64,000 nucleotides of DNA from positions 23,890,685 through 23,954,684 of the forward strand of contig CP141140.1 of NCBI GenBank assembly GCA_035235625.1, written 5' to 3'. The first letter of the stretch is position 1; every line of letters begins with the position of its first letter. This document shows positions 50,505-62,890 of the stretch, piece after piece. Position numbers and translations under genes: made by a program. A model generated the notes under the pieces. That model saw nothing but the letters and a program-made list of their open reading frames with translations, had not been told where the DNA came from and ran no database searches. The stretch comes from Saururus chinensis (lineage: Eukaryota > Streptophyta > Magnoliopsida > Piperales > Saururaceae).

Positions 50505-53436
50505 ATGCTGGTGCTTCTCTCACTCCTGTTCCTCTGGTTCTTCTCTAGCAGCCTCTCAGAATCCGACTTCTTGATCGGAAACCGGGTCAGTGTGTCGGTC
50601 CCTCCCTACTACGACCCGGGTTTTCATGGAAGAGCGTTCATATTGGAATCCGGAGCAGAAGCTGTGCCGGGCTTCAGGGCGTCATTGAACATGGAAGCCG
50701 TTAGGGGGAGGTATGTGTGCTCTCTTGCTGTCTTGCTGGGCGAAGCGGAAGTCTGGAGCTCGAAGCGGTTGTCGCAGTTTTCGCCGCCCGGGAGCTGCAT
50801 GGTAGAGCTGACGAGAGGCGGCGAGCTGAGGCTACGGGACTCGGCCGGGCGGGTTGGGTGGAGAACGGGGACCTCTGGCCAAGGCGTGGAGGTACATTCT
50901 AATTACAACTGTGCCAACCATTTTTGCCTTTTGCTTCCATAAGCCGTATCCTTAATGACACCCAATGTTTGTGAATGGAACACAAGAGAATATGCATGGG
51001 AAAAGGTTTTGCTTCCATCCGTTTTGTCCCCCTTAAAATCATGTCACTGATCAAATGCAGCTTTTCAAGTTAGTGGGTCACTTGCAGCCTTCCAATCTTT
51101 AGTGGAAGTTTCCATCAATAAAAAAGATGTATAGTAGTGGGAAGTGGACAGGAATTTGGCCTGGTGTTGGTCCAGGGAACCACCAACAATTGGCCAAGTA
51201 ATTAATTACAAATAGACAAACTTAAGTAATCCCATAGGCCATAGCCAAAGGTGTTCTTTGCATTTTGCGTGACTTGTTTTGCATATATATTAAGGAAAAC
51301 TCGCGTTTAGGTTTTTAAATTAACTCCATTCATCCTTTAATTCCCATCATGACTTACACTACATATTATAACTTAGAGACAGCATTGGACATGTTTATGA
51401 ACTAAAAGGTATTCGAAGATAGATAAGTGTGGCTGAGTTAATGACAAAGAGAGAAAAGTGAGCAACACTGGATCAATTCAGGGAGAGAGGAGGACTTGCT
51501 ATAAGTATAATTTGAGATGGAGTAAATAAGATAGTTTGTAAAGGGACTTTAAAGGCACAAAAGTGGAGAAAAAGGCGAAGAAGGGGATTTAAAAAAGAGT
51601 TCGTGCCAAAAGAGATGATATGTATTAATTAGAAGTGGAAGGAGTTGAAATAAAGTAGACTGGTTCACCTACCTCGGCAATTAAGGTGGTGCGGGTGATG
51701 ATGATTATTATGGTGACGATCACACGGGTAGGTCATTTTTATAGTGTTTTTCTTATTGGGGTACACTACTGCACCTAAGGACTACATCCTTTAGAACCGC
51801 ACCTTCTGGCCTTAAATGGTAGTGCTTACATCCCCGTTAACTCATACTTATTTGAGCTAAGATGTTTGTCTAAAATTTATATTTGTATCTTCATTTTTTC
51901 ACACTCAACAAGCCAAGAAGACATTGGTAAACATATTAACCTTCCGATCGAATTGAACTGTCCTTGAAATTGTTAAGAGATATTAAGATAAGATAACTGA
52001 CAATGGGGCATGGTCAGTGGCGTAAGTGGAATGTACCCGTTCTTCTCTTTGATTTTGAGCAGAAGCGGCATAGCATTAAGCTGGCTTTGTCAAACAGCTA
52101 GAATTTTCTCATGCTGAAGGATTCATATGCACTTAATTGTAAAATCCCGCACCCTGCTCGAGTCTAAATTGTGGACATTTTCCCATAATTGCTTCTATCC
52201 TTGGGTAGTTATCATTCTAAGTTGTAAAGCGATCTAAACCAGATTGTCTGCATTCATGGTTCACACCAAACCAACTTTACAGATGATTCTATTTTTCACA
52301 TCAACTTCACCCTCTGGTAAACTTGCCTTTCTGCTCTGATATAAGATCAAAACCAATTTTGTAAAACTCTTTGAACTAAGTACATTGTTTTCTCACGGTT
52401 GGTGTCGGACTATAGAATTTTTTCCTTGATTTAGCAGAGATTGGAACTTCTAAGAACTGGCAATCTCGTTTTAACGGATGCCAAAAACCAAACTAAGTGG
52501 GAGAGCTTCAACTATCCAGCAAACACAATGCTGTGGGGGCAGAGGCTCAGTATTCCAGCCAGCTTGACTGCATTGTCTTATAATTCAACTTGGTTCTTCA
52601 CCTTCGAAATTCAGTCTGAAAAAGTAGCCTTGTACTTCAATTCTAACAAGCAGAACTATTCTTACTGGGAATTCAAGCCTGATAGAGGGAGGAAAATCTC
52701 AACTGCCCAACTGGGTTCCTCCGGATTGAAGCTTTTTGATCAACATTCTCGAAAAGTTGCACAAATTTTGTCGAAGAGATCAGAGCCTATCAGATTTCTC
52801 GCGTTAGGAACAGAAGGGTCTCTTGGTTTCTATCATTATTCACCTCAAAAAGGCAAGTTTGAAGCATCTCTCCGGGCGCCTAATGGAATATGTGATCTTC
52901 CCTTACCTTGTGGACCTTATGGTGTGTGCACATTCTCTAATGGTTGCAGCTGCATGAAATTTTCCAGGAATCCCCATCCCATAGTCTCTACCTGTGGGGA
53001 AGGATTATCTGAGGGATTTTGTGGCGGCAAAGATGTGAAAATGGTTGAACTAGATGGAGTTGCTAGTGTTTTGAAGGGAACTCCACTATCCTCCAGCATG
53101 AGCAAAGATGAATGTGTGAACTTGTGCATGGAGGACTGTTCTTGTGCAGCAGTTTTGTTCTCTGATGGAAGCTCCAATGTGACCCAGAAAGGTTGTTTTC
53201 AATATGAGCTCGTAGTGGGTGTGAAACAGGCTGAGAGAGAAACTGGTTTGAATTTTGTGGTCAAGGTTGCCAGGAACACAACAGAGGAGAAGGGGAAAAA
53301 ATTTAGTGTTCAGAAGCTGCTATTGATTTTTGGTGGAGCAGTTGATGGACTGGCTATTCTTTTGATCTTTGGTGGATTGATAAGTTATTTTGTAATCAAA
53401 AGTAGAAGAAAAGTTTTAAACAGTGGAAACAGTTAG
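50505..53436 (+). CDS. B-lectin/PAN domain membrane protein, copy 2
   Basis: Two exons, 50,505-50,891 and 52,438-53,436, phase-0 GT-AG intron of 1,546 bp; product 461 aa. Order: signal peptide (about 1-18), B-lectin domain spanning the splice junction (GNLVLTDAKNQTKWESF), EGF-like Cys region (CDLPLPCGPYGVC), PAN/apple domain (about 328-405, CVNLCMEDCSC), one C-terminal TM helix (about 423-450) and a short basic tail, SRRKVLNSGNS. There is no kinase domain. It resembles the Arabidopsis PAN domain-containing protein At5g03700 in order and length; that assignment is from memory. Likely a cell-surface carbohydrate-binding protein. The ATG is chosen because it begins the signal peptide. It is the only intact copy here. 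Confidence 0.87.
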
Positions 53437-54548
53437 AATTATATACATTTGACGTGCAAAACCACTGTGCCTAAACACAGAAAATAAGAGTCCACACACA
53501 TGGCATGCCCGTGTGATGCATGAATTGATGGTGATTGGCTGACATGTTTTTTTTATAAATTACAAATATACTCTTGACCTTTTTAAATACAAGACATGGA
53601 CCCCTTTATGTTTAAAAAACTACACTTATTATTTTCGAAAAATGAAAGTGGCCTTGTCATTTGAAGCCCCCCCTTTTCCATCCCTCGCATATCCCTGGTA
53701 GGTGTTCTTGGGCAGATTTCTACCTTGGCTTTGCAAGATGCAGTCAAGGCGTTAGTTCTGGTCCGTCACGATTAGGCTAGCTTGCTTTGCCCGTGGTCTT
53801 GCAAGGGCCGCACACCACAGGGTGTCGGGGATGGTGAGGAAGGCTGATATAACTTACTAAGGAAGGCCAAAAAAACAAAGGGTGTAAATAAGGCGAAATT
53901 TATAAGGCTCATCACCATACGGGAAGAGCTTTTTATGTTTCCTCCTCAGAAGGGTAAGGAGGGTAAGGAAGTGACGGCACATATGCTAACATAGCATATT
54001 AGCGTTAGTATTATTGTTGCTAAAGAGGAGTAACATGTGCACTATCAATCTCATGTATGAACTGCCATCAGGTGTTCCTTAATTATGTTGGGTACATGGT
54101 GTATAGAGAGAAATACTCCCCTATACATGTATGGTACAATTGACTTACAACATGTGTTCATCTCTATTGGTGATGAATATGATTATCTTCTAATAATTTT
54201 TTGTGGATAGGAACGGTATTTTTAACTTTTAAAAATAACCAAACAGTTGTTTAAAATACCGAGGGTTTATGTCACAAAACTAAAGACGTATAAGTGAAAT
54301 TTCCAAGCAATGAACTTTTGAAGGATCAACACAGAGAGGTATTTCTCCTTTACTTTGCTTGTTGTTTCTTATGATTGGCGTGCAAGGGCTGATCTCTTGG
54401 AGGGCATGCAAGGGCTAGATAGCCCAGGTTAGTCCATATTTGTCCCTCTTTAATTATCTTCTTTGCTTGATTCATGATTCAAATAGGTTATATTGCTAAT
54501 TAATTTTGTATTATGCATGATTCCTTTATAGATTGATTTAAACATTGG
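53437..54548. other. PAN 3' flank, then unassigned DNA
   Basis: Up to 53,667 this matches the flank of PAN copy 1. 53,690-54,548 is unique; part could be the decayed LTR of the copia element to the right, but I could not match it to another LTR. No gene seen. Confidence 0.4.
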
Positions 54549-54597
54549 TTTTTGATTGGTGCGTCACCCCCTACCCACTGTGCTTCAACGACTTGCA

Positions 54598-55994
54598 CTA
54601 GTCATGTCGAAGACCAATGCTATGAGCATACTTAGAAAATAGATCTGTCATTAAAGCCTTAGTGAACAGATCAACCAACATCTCAATATTAGGAATATGA
54701 CTCATAGTCATTTTTTCCCTCTGTAGCATATCAAAGATATAATAGTAATGCACCTCAATGTGCTTACCCCTAGCACTGATCTCCCCATTCTTGAGTGTTG
54801 ACATTGTTGTCAGATTATTACAATACATCTAGACAGGAGAATCAGTCCAACCTGCTAGACCCAATCTTCTAAGAAACTCCTTTATCTATACTGCCTGGGA
54901 AGATGCAATACTGCATGCATAAAATTCAACTTCAATCGTAGACTTAGAGACATTCTTTTGTTTCTTACTTGCCCACAATATAGTCCCATCTCTAAATATA
55001 AAGACATATCCGACAGTGGATTTCTTGTCATCTAGATCCCCTGCATAGTCTGAATCACTATATCCGGCCAATGATAGACTTTCTGCCTGATAGGTGAGTT
55101 TTAAATTCTTAGACCCTAATAGGTACCGAAATACCCTCTTCACTGCTTGCCAGTGCTGAAGATTAGTGTCTGCTTGGTAACAACTTAACATGCTTACCAC
55201 AAAACTCAAATCAGGTCGTGTACAAGTTATGGCGTACATCAAGTTGTTAATAGCCTATGCATATGGCACTAACTCCATCTGGAGTCGGTCTTCCTCAGTC
55301 TGAGAAGTCATACTCTTAGACAACATTGTACTCTTGTAAATATGGGATTCAATGGTTTTCCAACCAATGACATTAAAACATTTAAGAACGCTTTCTATGT
55401 ATGACTCTGGAGATATACTAAGCTTCCTAGCCTTTCTATCTCTCTAAATTTTTATCCCAATGATGTAGGATGTCTCACCCATGTCTTTAATCTCAAACTG
55501 GATTTTGAGTCATTCCTTTAAACTGACTATCATACTTAGGTCATTCCCCATCAAGAGTATGTCGTCTACATACAATAACAACATCATATACCTAGCCCCA
55601 TCTCGGAAGGTATAAACACAATGATCGTGTTCGTTCACTATGAATTCATACTCACTAATCACCTTGTGAAAAGCGAAGTACTATTGTCTTGGAGATGGTT
55701 TAAGGCCATACAATGATTTTATGAGTTTGCACACCTTGTGTTCCTCTTCAGGAACTACGAAACCCTCAAGTTGTTCCATGTAAATCTCCTCCTCTAAATC
55801 TCTCAAGCCTTGTTCTTTAGGATAAAATCTATCTCTTTCAGAATAGCAACCTGCCATTCTCGAGCATATGGAAGACTAAAAGCTTGCTCAAGGGTAATCG
55901 GGTTATTTAGAATAAGTTTATCTAACGTGATGTTGTCTTCTCCTAACATTATATAGAAGTCCCTCAATAGTATTGAAGGTCTTCTTTCCCTCAA
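54598..55994 (-). pseudogene. Copia reverse transcriptase / RNase H remnant
   Basis: Reads KLIKSLYGLKPSPRQ, LLYVDDILLMGND (catalytic YVDD), then RNase H motifs such as YSDSDYAGDLDDKKS and a terminal VDLFTKAL. Between the FILKNKA motif (about 55,806) and EEEIYMEQ (about 55,790) the N-terminal part of RT expected for the family is missing, a likely deletion of around 80 codons. Several frameshifts and stops. Confidence 0.8.
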
Positions 55995-56021
55995 TGCTTT
56001 GGGTTCTGGTTCAGTTTGGTT

Positions 56022-57415
56022 TTAATATGATTCAATTACTTCCTCTGGGGAAGTGCTAGGACCAACCTCTTTAACTACCTCGAATAAATCGATTCTTTTG
56101 TTAGGCATTCTAGGTTTAATTCTTCCTCTAAGAAATAAGCCTCTAGACTCAATCACCCCTACTGTCTCATCCGTGTGGTGAACCACAAATCGATACCCCT
56201 TAGAGTGGTCACAATAACAAAAAAAGTTGCACTTTATGGTCTTGGGTTCTAGCTTTAACCTATAATGGTCAGACACTATTACATGTGCCCTAGACCCCCA
56301 CACTCTAAGATGTCCTAAGTTTAGACGTCGACCCGTCCATATCTCATAAGGTGTCCATTGAACTACCTTTGTTAGTACACGATTTAGGATAAACATGGCG
56401 GTGTCTAAAGCCTCACCCCAGAAGTTGGTTCCTAACTCAGAGTGATTTAACATGGACGTAACCATGTCCATAAGTGTCCTATTATGCATTTTTTCCACTC
56501 CATTTTGCTGTGGAGTGTATAGTAGGGTGTACTGATAAACTATTCCCTGATCAGTACAATAATCTTTAAATAGGTTATAGGTGTACTGCCACCCCTGTCA
56601 ATCTTTAGGATTTTTACTTTCCTGCCTAACTGAGTCTCTATCTCAGCTTTAAATTCCTTGAATTTATCTAAGGCATCAGACTTCCTATTTATTAAATACA
56701 TGTACTCATATCTTAAATAGTCATCTATGAACGTAATAAAATACGTCATTCCTCTGTGGGTCTGAACATTCAGGGGCCCATAGATATTTGAATGCACCAC
56801 TCCTAAGAGTTCATTAGCACTTTGTCCCTTTTGGAAGGATTGTCTGCTCATCTTTCCCGATAAACAATCCTCACACACACGTAGTTCTTTGGATATTTTG
56901 GGTAACAACCCAGCGTTCGACATCTTATATAGTTTGTCTACATTTACATGACACAAATGCATATACCACAGCAGGGCATCAGCTGCAGACAAAATAATAT
57001 ACTCAGAAGTGCTTATTTGATTAGATTCAATTGAGTTCATTACATCTAAGCAGTACAACTCATTAACTAAAGAAGTAGTAAATAAAACAGTCACACCCTT
57101 GCCCACAGTAGCCTTACTCCCCTTGAACCTAACTTTAAATCCTTTCTTAGTCAAAACAGGGATTGAAATCAGGTTCCTCCAGATAGAGGGAGCAAAGAGT
57201 ACATCTATTAAGACTAGGGTAGACCCATCCTTTAGGGAAATCGTGTAGTTCCCCATAGCCTCCACCTCGCAGTATGTGTTATTGCCCATGAAGACTTTGT
57301 TCTGGTCAGGCATCAGGTTAACCATCTCACCCTTGGCTGCCCTAGAGTGTGAAACATGCAAAGTAGCTCCTGAGTCCAGCCACCAAGTCTTCTCCTTAAT
57401 GTCAGCTATCATCAC
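56022..57415 (-). pseudogene. Copia protease / integrase remnant
   Basis: Protease motif WWLDSGATLHV at the N-terminal end. Integrase zinc-binding His pair (HLCH) and CEDC pair, then core with VHSNIYGP, where the first catalytic Asp of the usual motif reads Asn, and KILKIDRGG holding the second Asp. The frame breaks near 56,540 and continues at 56,498 (MEKMHNRTLMDMV, then ELGTNFWGEALDTAMFILNR). Confidence 0.8.
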
Positions 57416-58279
57416 TTCAAAGACAACACAAACGATCTCCTTACTCTTGCCCTTGTCATTGCTTGAATGGTCATCATTCTAGGGATAGTTAGCCTTGAAG
57501 TGGCCCACCTGGCCACACTTGAAACATGCACCTTTGAGTTTGTCATTCCCTTTTCCAGTGCCCTTGTTCTGAGGCTTCTTCCCCTTCTTCTTGAAAGCTT
57601 TCTTAGAGGGATCAGGCCCCTATCCACCTTTCTTGCCCCCACCAAAGTTTTGTGTCAGGTTGCCAGTAGCAACACCCCCAGAAACCTTCACATGGTTCCT
57701 CATTTCTTGCTCAAGCCTTAGCTTGGCAGTCAGAGCCTCCGTTGTGATCTTCTTGTCACTCATATTCAGATAGATCACCACACTCTCCCAAGATTTAGGA
57801 AAGTTGTTCAATACTATAGACACTTGGATTCCCTCAGAGATGGGGTCCTCCAGTGTCTCCAGGTCATCAACAATCATGGACATGGTATTCAAGTGCTCAT
57901 TGATATCATCTCCCTCCTTCATCCTGGAGTTTTGATACTTAGAGTGCAGCATCCTCTTATGAGCTTCAGTCTTCTCCTCATACCTCACAAACACTACTTC
58001 TAGCATCTCTCTGGCAGACTTGTACTTCTCAAAGAGCCTTTCCATCTTTGGCAACATAAAAGTCAGAATAGTGGACCTAGCCTTGTTGTCACCATCCCTT
58101 AATTTCTCATGTGCTTTCTTCTAAACAATTGTTGAGTGGCTCAATGATCTACTCAAGTATATGAGCAAGATCAGAAAGGGTAAGGATATGGTGTATCCTC
58201 CTCTTCTACACCAGATAATTGTCAACATTTAGCTTCTCAGTTTTTCCTAACTCAGAAGTGTCCATCTTGGAAGCCATTA
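57412..58279 (-). pseudogene. Copia gag remnant
   Basis: Start codon at 58,279 followed by MASKMDTSELGKTEKLNVDN. Stops interrupt the first 70 codons, including a TAG where VDNYLVW is expected. 58,057-57,620 is open and reads as the copia gag domain (DDINEHLNTMSMIVDDLE). A zinc knuckle CFKCGQVGHFKANY at about 57,525-57,485 has Tyr for the last Cys, then a stop. Confidence 0.75.
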
Positions 58280-59203
58280 AGTATCTACAAGGAAATAAAT
58301 AGAGAGCAGGAAATTAGTACTATTTATAGAAGGTTGACTGCTTATAAGAAAGGTAATTGCTTAGAGAACTCTTAATCTAATTATAAGCCTAAGAGAAAAT
58401 TGAGTATATTATGCTAAATTTCTATATTTAGATTCACCTAAATTAAGGTTTCGGTCACTTTCCAAAAATAACCCTAACTACCCCTTAACCCCCTTAAAGA
58501 AGTTACCTTAATTAGGTTGTCTTAGTATTTTATGATTTTAAAATCCCCAAAAAACCCTACTCAGCACTTAAACACAACAAATAAATAATTTAAAGGCGGC
58601 TGGAATTTTCAATTTCTATCCACAAAAATTTTGGTGCAAATTTACCAAAATGCCCCTAGGGCTATTTTGGTCTTTTCTACCCTTAAGGACACACCAAAAA
58701 TTTCACACAGCAACTTTACAAAGCTTATTCAAACCAGTGAACTACAATTCTAGATAGATAATTATCAGAACACACACAGTAAGGGTGAATTGACCAAAAT
58801 GCCCCTAGGGCTAAAACGGTGAATTCACACCTTTATAATTCACAGAAATAATTTATTTTAATCACAAATAAATTACTTAACTCTTGCTGACCAGCAATAG
58901 GGTGTGTGTCCAGATCATGATCAGAGAATTCATTATACACAAAATTGCAAGACTGAATTGACTATTATGCCCCTACGAGCATACAAACATGCAATTTCTT
59001 AATTAAAACTCCAAATCACATCAAACCAGCAAGAAAATCAGTCAATACAATCCCAAATATATCCAATTTGAACTTAGAAATAAAAGCCCTATAATTGGAA
59101 TAAGTAGATCGATCAATTTCACAAAATCCTCAATTCTAGCATACATAACCTAGATTGGGTAATCAAAATCAATCTTTGATTGAACCAGCAACCAATGACC
59201 CAA

Positions 59204-59219
59204 CCTGGCTCCAATACCA
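59204..59219 (-). promoter_or_regulatory. Copia primer-binding site
   Basis: Minus strand TGGTATTGGAGCCAGG, close to the TGGTATCAGAGC site of plant copia elements (complementary to initiator tRNA-Met). It directly abuts CAACA at 59,225-59,221, as expected for an LTR end. Confidence 0.65.
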
Positions 59220-59220
59220 T

Positions 59221-59282
59221 TGTTGAGTGGCTGGACCAGCGAAAGCACAGTGGGAAGGGGGTGATGTACCAATCAAAAATCA
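59221..59282. repeat. Truncated copia LTR end, inverted copy at 54,549
   Basis: TGTTGAGTGGCTGGACC... then AGCACAGTGGGAAGGGGGTG. The second block recurs as the reverse complement at about 54,549-54,585 with few mismatches over about 44 bp. It is the only LTR-like DNA on this side. Confidence 0.5.
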
Positions 59283-59875
59283 CTGCCTACCAACGTTTCC
59301 ATGGCTTGAGTGTCACCAGCGTGCTGGACGCCCCAACCATGCAGAAGATGTCCATGCCCACGTGTGAGGTCCCGGACAGCATAAATGGGTCTACATACAA
59401 ACAATCAGGCCGGTACAACAGCCACTACAAATTCCTCCCTGGTGCCCCAAAGTGGCCGGCGAACAAGACCAAGTTCACATACGCCTTCGGCCCCAGGTCA
59501 AGGACAACTACAACTTGAAGTACGCCGCCTCGCGTGCCTTCTCCCCATGGACAGCTGTGTGACCCGTGTCCAAGTTCACGTTTGAGCAGACAACGGACTA
59601 CAATGCCACCAACCTGAAGATGGGCATCTACTATGGGAACCACGGCGATGAACAGCCCTTTGATGAGTAGGGTGGCATTGTAGGCCATGCCTTCCAACCC
59701 ACCAAGGGGTGGATCCACCTTGATGGGGCCGAAAAGTGATCCATCAATCCGGAGCCGGGATATGTAGACATGGAGTCTGTGACTGTCCATGAAATTGGCC
59801 ATGCATTGGGCCTAGCGCACACCACAATGCAAGGCTCAAGATGACATTGATGGAATCCGCGACCTCTACCGATAG
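59283..59875 (+). pseudogene. Matrix metalloproteinase (matrixin) pseudogene, 5' truncated
   Basis: Plant MMPs are secreted or GPI-anchored zinc proteases. This piece starts inside the propeptide (YQRFHGLSVTSVLDAPTMQK). The cysteine switch is present but altered (PTCEVPD for PRCGVPD). The catalytic domain follows in shifted frames: KWPANKTKFTYAF, then SRAFSPW in part, HGDEQPFDE, and an intact zinc site HEIGHALGLAH at 59,788-59,820. A frameshift near 59,495 and stops near 59,562, 59,668 and 59,738 break it. The signal peptide and first propeptide part are absent; the decayed copia element abuts the cut. GC-rich relative to neighbours, as expected for a once-coding single exon. Confidence 0.85.
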
Positions 59876-60066
59876 GTACCAGTACTAGGATTTAAGCTTT
59901 TCTAATAAAGTTTACAGAGTGGTGATGTGATAGATACACGTATTGTGTCTGAATTATAGCTTAGTAACATTTATTTATGGCACTAAGTTTAATTCGCAAA
60001 ACTAAGATAATTTTAGAATGCAGTGGTGAACTGAACTTGAGATTCTATTGCATTACTTTTTCTAAC

Positions 60067-60762
60067 TAGGGTTAGTCGTGGACATCCATCGTCAGACATC
60101 TGGGCCATGTCTGAGGTGTTTGTAGCCATGTCCGGCTGAATTCTTTTGTCCGCTAATTTTTAGACATGGCCATGGACAAAGACCTCGTTTTGCCATTTGT
60201 TCAACGTCCGGTTAACTTTTAAATACAATGTACATTCTTATATGAAGGACAACTTTTATTTCTCCTCTAATTATTCTTAAACATCATTTTCTTATACTTA
60301 AATATGTAATAATTTAAATATAGTCATGTTAATGTTATATGAGTTCTTCTTTAAAGCTAGTTATTAAATATTTCTTTTGTCCTAACTCCTACATTAATAG
60401 CTCTATTTGGCTTTTCAAAATGAACTAATTTATCTAATAGTAATACTACAAATAAAGAAGATGACATATATAAGTTTAAAAATTATTATTATATGTTAAA
60501 TTACTTAATTTAGAGATCCTCACCCTAGCTACTCTACTTAGTTAAAACTGCTCTACTTGGTTAAAGTCTTTAACACCAGTCTCATTCTCTCCAACAACTT
60601 TAACCCTTATCCAATTGCCTAAGAGGCTATGTCAATAGACAATGGCCATGTCCGCCAAAAAAGAAGCTTTGCCCATGGACAAAATGTCGACGGACAAATT
60701 GTTAGCTAACACAGACATGGACAAGCCTTGTCCGCCAACTATTTAGCCAAGGACCAACCCTA
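60067..60762. mobile_element. hAT-like non-autonomous element
   Basis: 696 bp. Left end TAGGGTTAGTCGTGG, right end read inward TAGGGTTGGTCCTTGG. Flanks TTTCTAAC and TTTTTAAG (6/8). Subterminal GTCCG/CGGAC and CATGTCC motifs like those of the element at 10,220-10,907. No transposase. Confidence 0.7.
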
Positions 60763-61532
60763 TTTTTAAGAACATATCAAATGCTAAATTACAAATGTAT
60801 TTTTTAGGATTGCCAATCTATTCAATGTATTCTATTTATCTGTAAACATTTATTGCTCAATTTTAGAGTAATTTACCAAAATAATCCCAAAATACACCTT
60901 AATGCAATGTAAACCCTCTCACATGTGATAAAAATTATCTAAAATGCTCCTCTTTTTTTTTTTAACTTTACTAATTTAGTGTTTTTTTAGCAGCTCCCTT
61001 TACCACTGGCGCCACACCTCTGCCTTCAACGGTCGCCTTCGCCAATGACTGTGTCATATCCATGGAAGGTTGTATCGGCCCATATGTACCCGTATCGGCC
61101 AAGACCGATATTGTAAGGGGAGCGAAACTCCCCCCACATGTATCTATGATACGTATCGGCCATACCATATCAATATAGCCAATGCGTTATTTTAAAAAAA
61201 TATTTAAAACTATTTTTTAATTTAAAAAAATAAAAAAAAATGAAAAAAAAATAAATTTTTTTCCTTAAAAACAAAAACACAATTCAAACCCAACTTCTTT
61301 GAAAGTTTAAGTTTTTGTTATATTAAAAATAATATTTTTAAAGTTATATGAGATCAATACGGGTAAGTCCATACAATTTACATAATTATAGTTCTCCACA
61401 AATATGCATTTATTTTAAACATATAATTGTGACTCATATTAAACATATTATTTGTTTTTAAAATAAACTAATTTTAGAGCACTTAATATGGGAAAGAAGA
61501 TGCAATAATTTGTATGGGATGGAGAGCATAAT
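60763..61532. other. Intergenic with a TIR-element fragment
   Basis: 61,050-61,190 (CCATGGAAGGTTGTATCGGC and nearby CCGTATCGGCC motifs) resembles the ends of the 24,464-26,385 element. 61,480-61,530 has a Stowaway-like GTATGGGATGGAGAG end. No gene seen. Confidence 0.4.
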
Positions 61533-62089
61533 TGTAACAACCCGACCCGAGCCGGGTCCACAAAAACACTAATAGAAAATTTTCTTTTCCTAGAGGCAGG
61601 AATCATCGTTTGTGTGCGAGAGGTACAACCTTCGTCTACACACTACAAAGCTTTAAGGTTTCCCTGTACGTAGACTCAGATTATAACGAATGTATACACA
61701 CAACGGAGCTTCACAGTTTGCCGTGTGTAAAAGAAAACATATATTTATCATTAATTTGGATCGGGCCAACGTTGCCTTGTCGTTGGTTGTCTACGTACGT
61801 ATTGGATATTATTCCAACACGATCGGATCCGAAAATAGTTCTACCTAACGGCTACTACATACAACAGTCGTCACAAAATCATATACGTTAAAATATGTAT
61901 ATACTGATATTTACAAAAATTTATCATATATCGGAGTCAAGCGGAAGTTAATAAGCCAAAAATGTACATCTCGCTCTACCACCGAGCGGGATCATAATCA
62001 CATATACGCATCTCGCTCTATCACTGAGCCGAGACTGAAAACATAAATTACACATCTTGCTCTACCCTAGAGCGAGACCACACACGTCA

Positions 62090-62225
62090 TAGCATATAAG
62101 CATACATCATGGCATATACAGCACACATCATGGCATATAGGCACACAACATGGCATATAGGCACATAGCACATCAAGCATATAGGCACATGCAACAAGCA
62201 TATAGGCACATAGCGCATGTCGTTC
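62090..62225. repeat. Minisatellite, about 20-bp units
   Basis: CATGGCATATAGGCACACAA and variants (AAGCATATAGGCACAT) repeat about six times in the LTR. Confidence 0.85.
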
Positions 62226-62334
62226 TATAATTAAAATGAAAGATTAGGAATGCTTACTCCCATCATGTCTCGGAAGGTATCAGTATCTACGGATAGAACC
62301 TCGTCTTACTCCAGGTCTCTTTTTCTTTTTTCGG

Positions 62335-62850
62335 TGTTCGGGCAGGGCCTCGCTTAGTCTCGGGGCATTTCCTCCTTATAAGATTGTCAACTCATAAAAT
62401 AGAACCCACCATTGGTAGAACACCTTTGATTTAGTCAAGAACGCCTCTTGAATCGACTAAATCGGAGTTAGGATGGCCAGAAACAGAGAAAACGAAGTTG
62501 GTCGATGCTCGAGGGTAACAGGCAAAACCTCCTCTTGTCTTGGGACATTTCCTCATCATACGGTCTCCAACTCGAAGAACGGATTTTGTAGAGCATACTC
62601 AATTTAGTCAAAAATGCCTCTTAAATCGACTAAATCGGAGTTAGGATGGCCAGAAACAAAGAAAACGAAGTTGGTCGATGCTCGAAGGTAACGGGCAGAA
62701 CCTCCTCTTGTCTTGGGACGTTTCCTCATCATACAGTCTCCAACTCAAAGAACGGATCACTCCATTGCATAGAGCATACTCGATTTAGTAAGAAACGGGT
62801 CTTGAATGGCCTTAATCGGCCTCAGAACGGTCAGAAACAGGGGTGGATAA
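62335..62850. repeat. About 175-bp tandem repeat, three units
   Basis: Units contain GGCCAGAAACAGAGAAAACG, TTGGTCGATGCTCG, TTGGGACATTTCCTCATCAT and a CTAAATCGGAGTTAGG end. The second and third (about 62,465-62,820) are nearly identical; the first is more diverged. Confidence 0.8.
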
Positions 62851-62880
62851 GTTCTGGTTCGAAAAATAGGAGGAATGGGG

Positions 62881-62890
62881 TATTTATAAC
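62881..62890 (-). promoter_or_regulatory. TATA box of gypsy LTR
   Basis: Minus-strand GTTATAAATA, about 600 bp into the LTR, downstream of a GC-rich segment (62,900-63,115). Confidence 0.55.

Larger units (their letters stand above)
54549..59220 (-). mobile_element. Decayed Ty1/copia retrotransposon
   Basis: Minus-strand polyprotein remnants in the order gag, protease, integrase, RT, RNase H, i.e. Ty1/copia. A primer-binding-like site lies at 59,219-59,204 and a long untranslated leader at 58,280-59,203. Flanking LTRs cannot be delimited. The extreme ends share about 44 bp in inverted orientation. Multiple stops, frameshifts and an internal RT deletion make it inactive. Confidence 0.8.
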
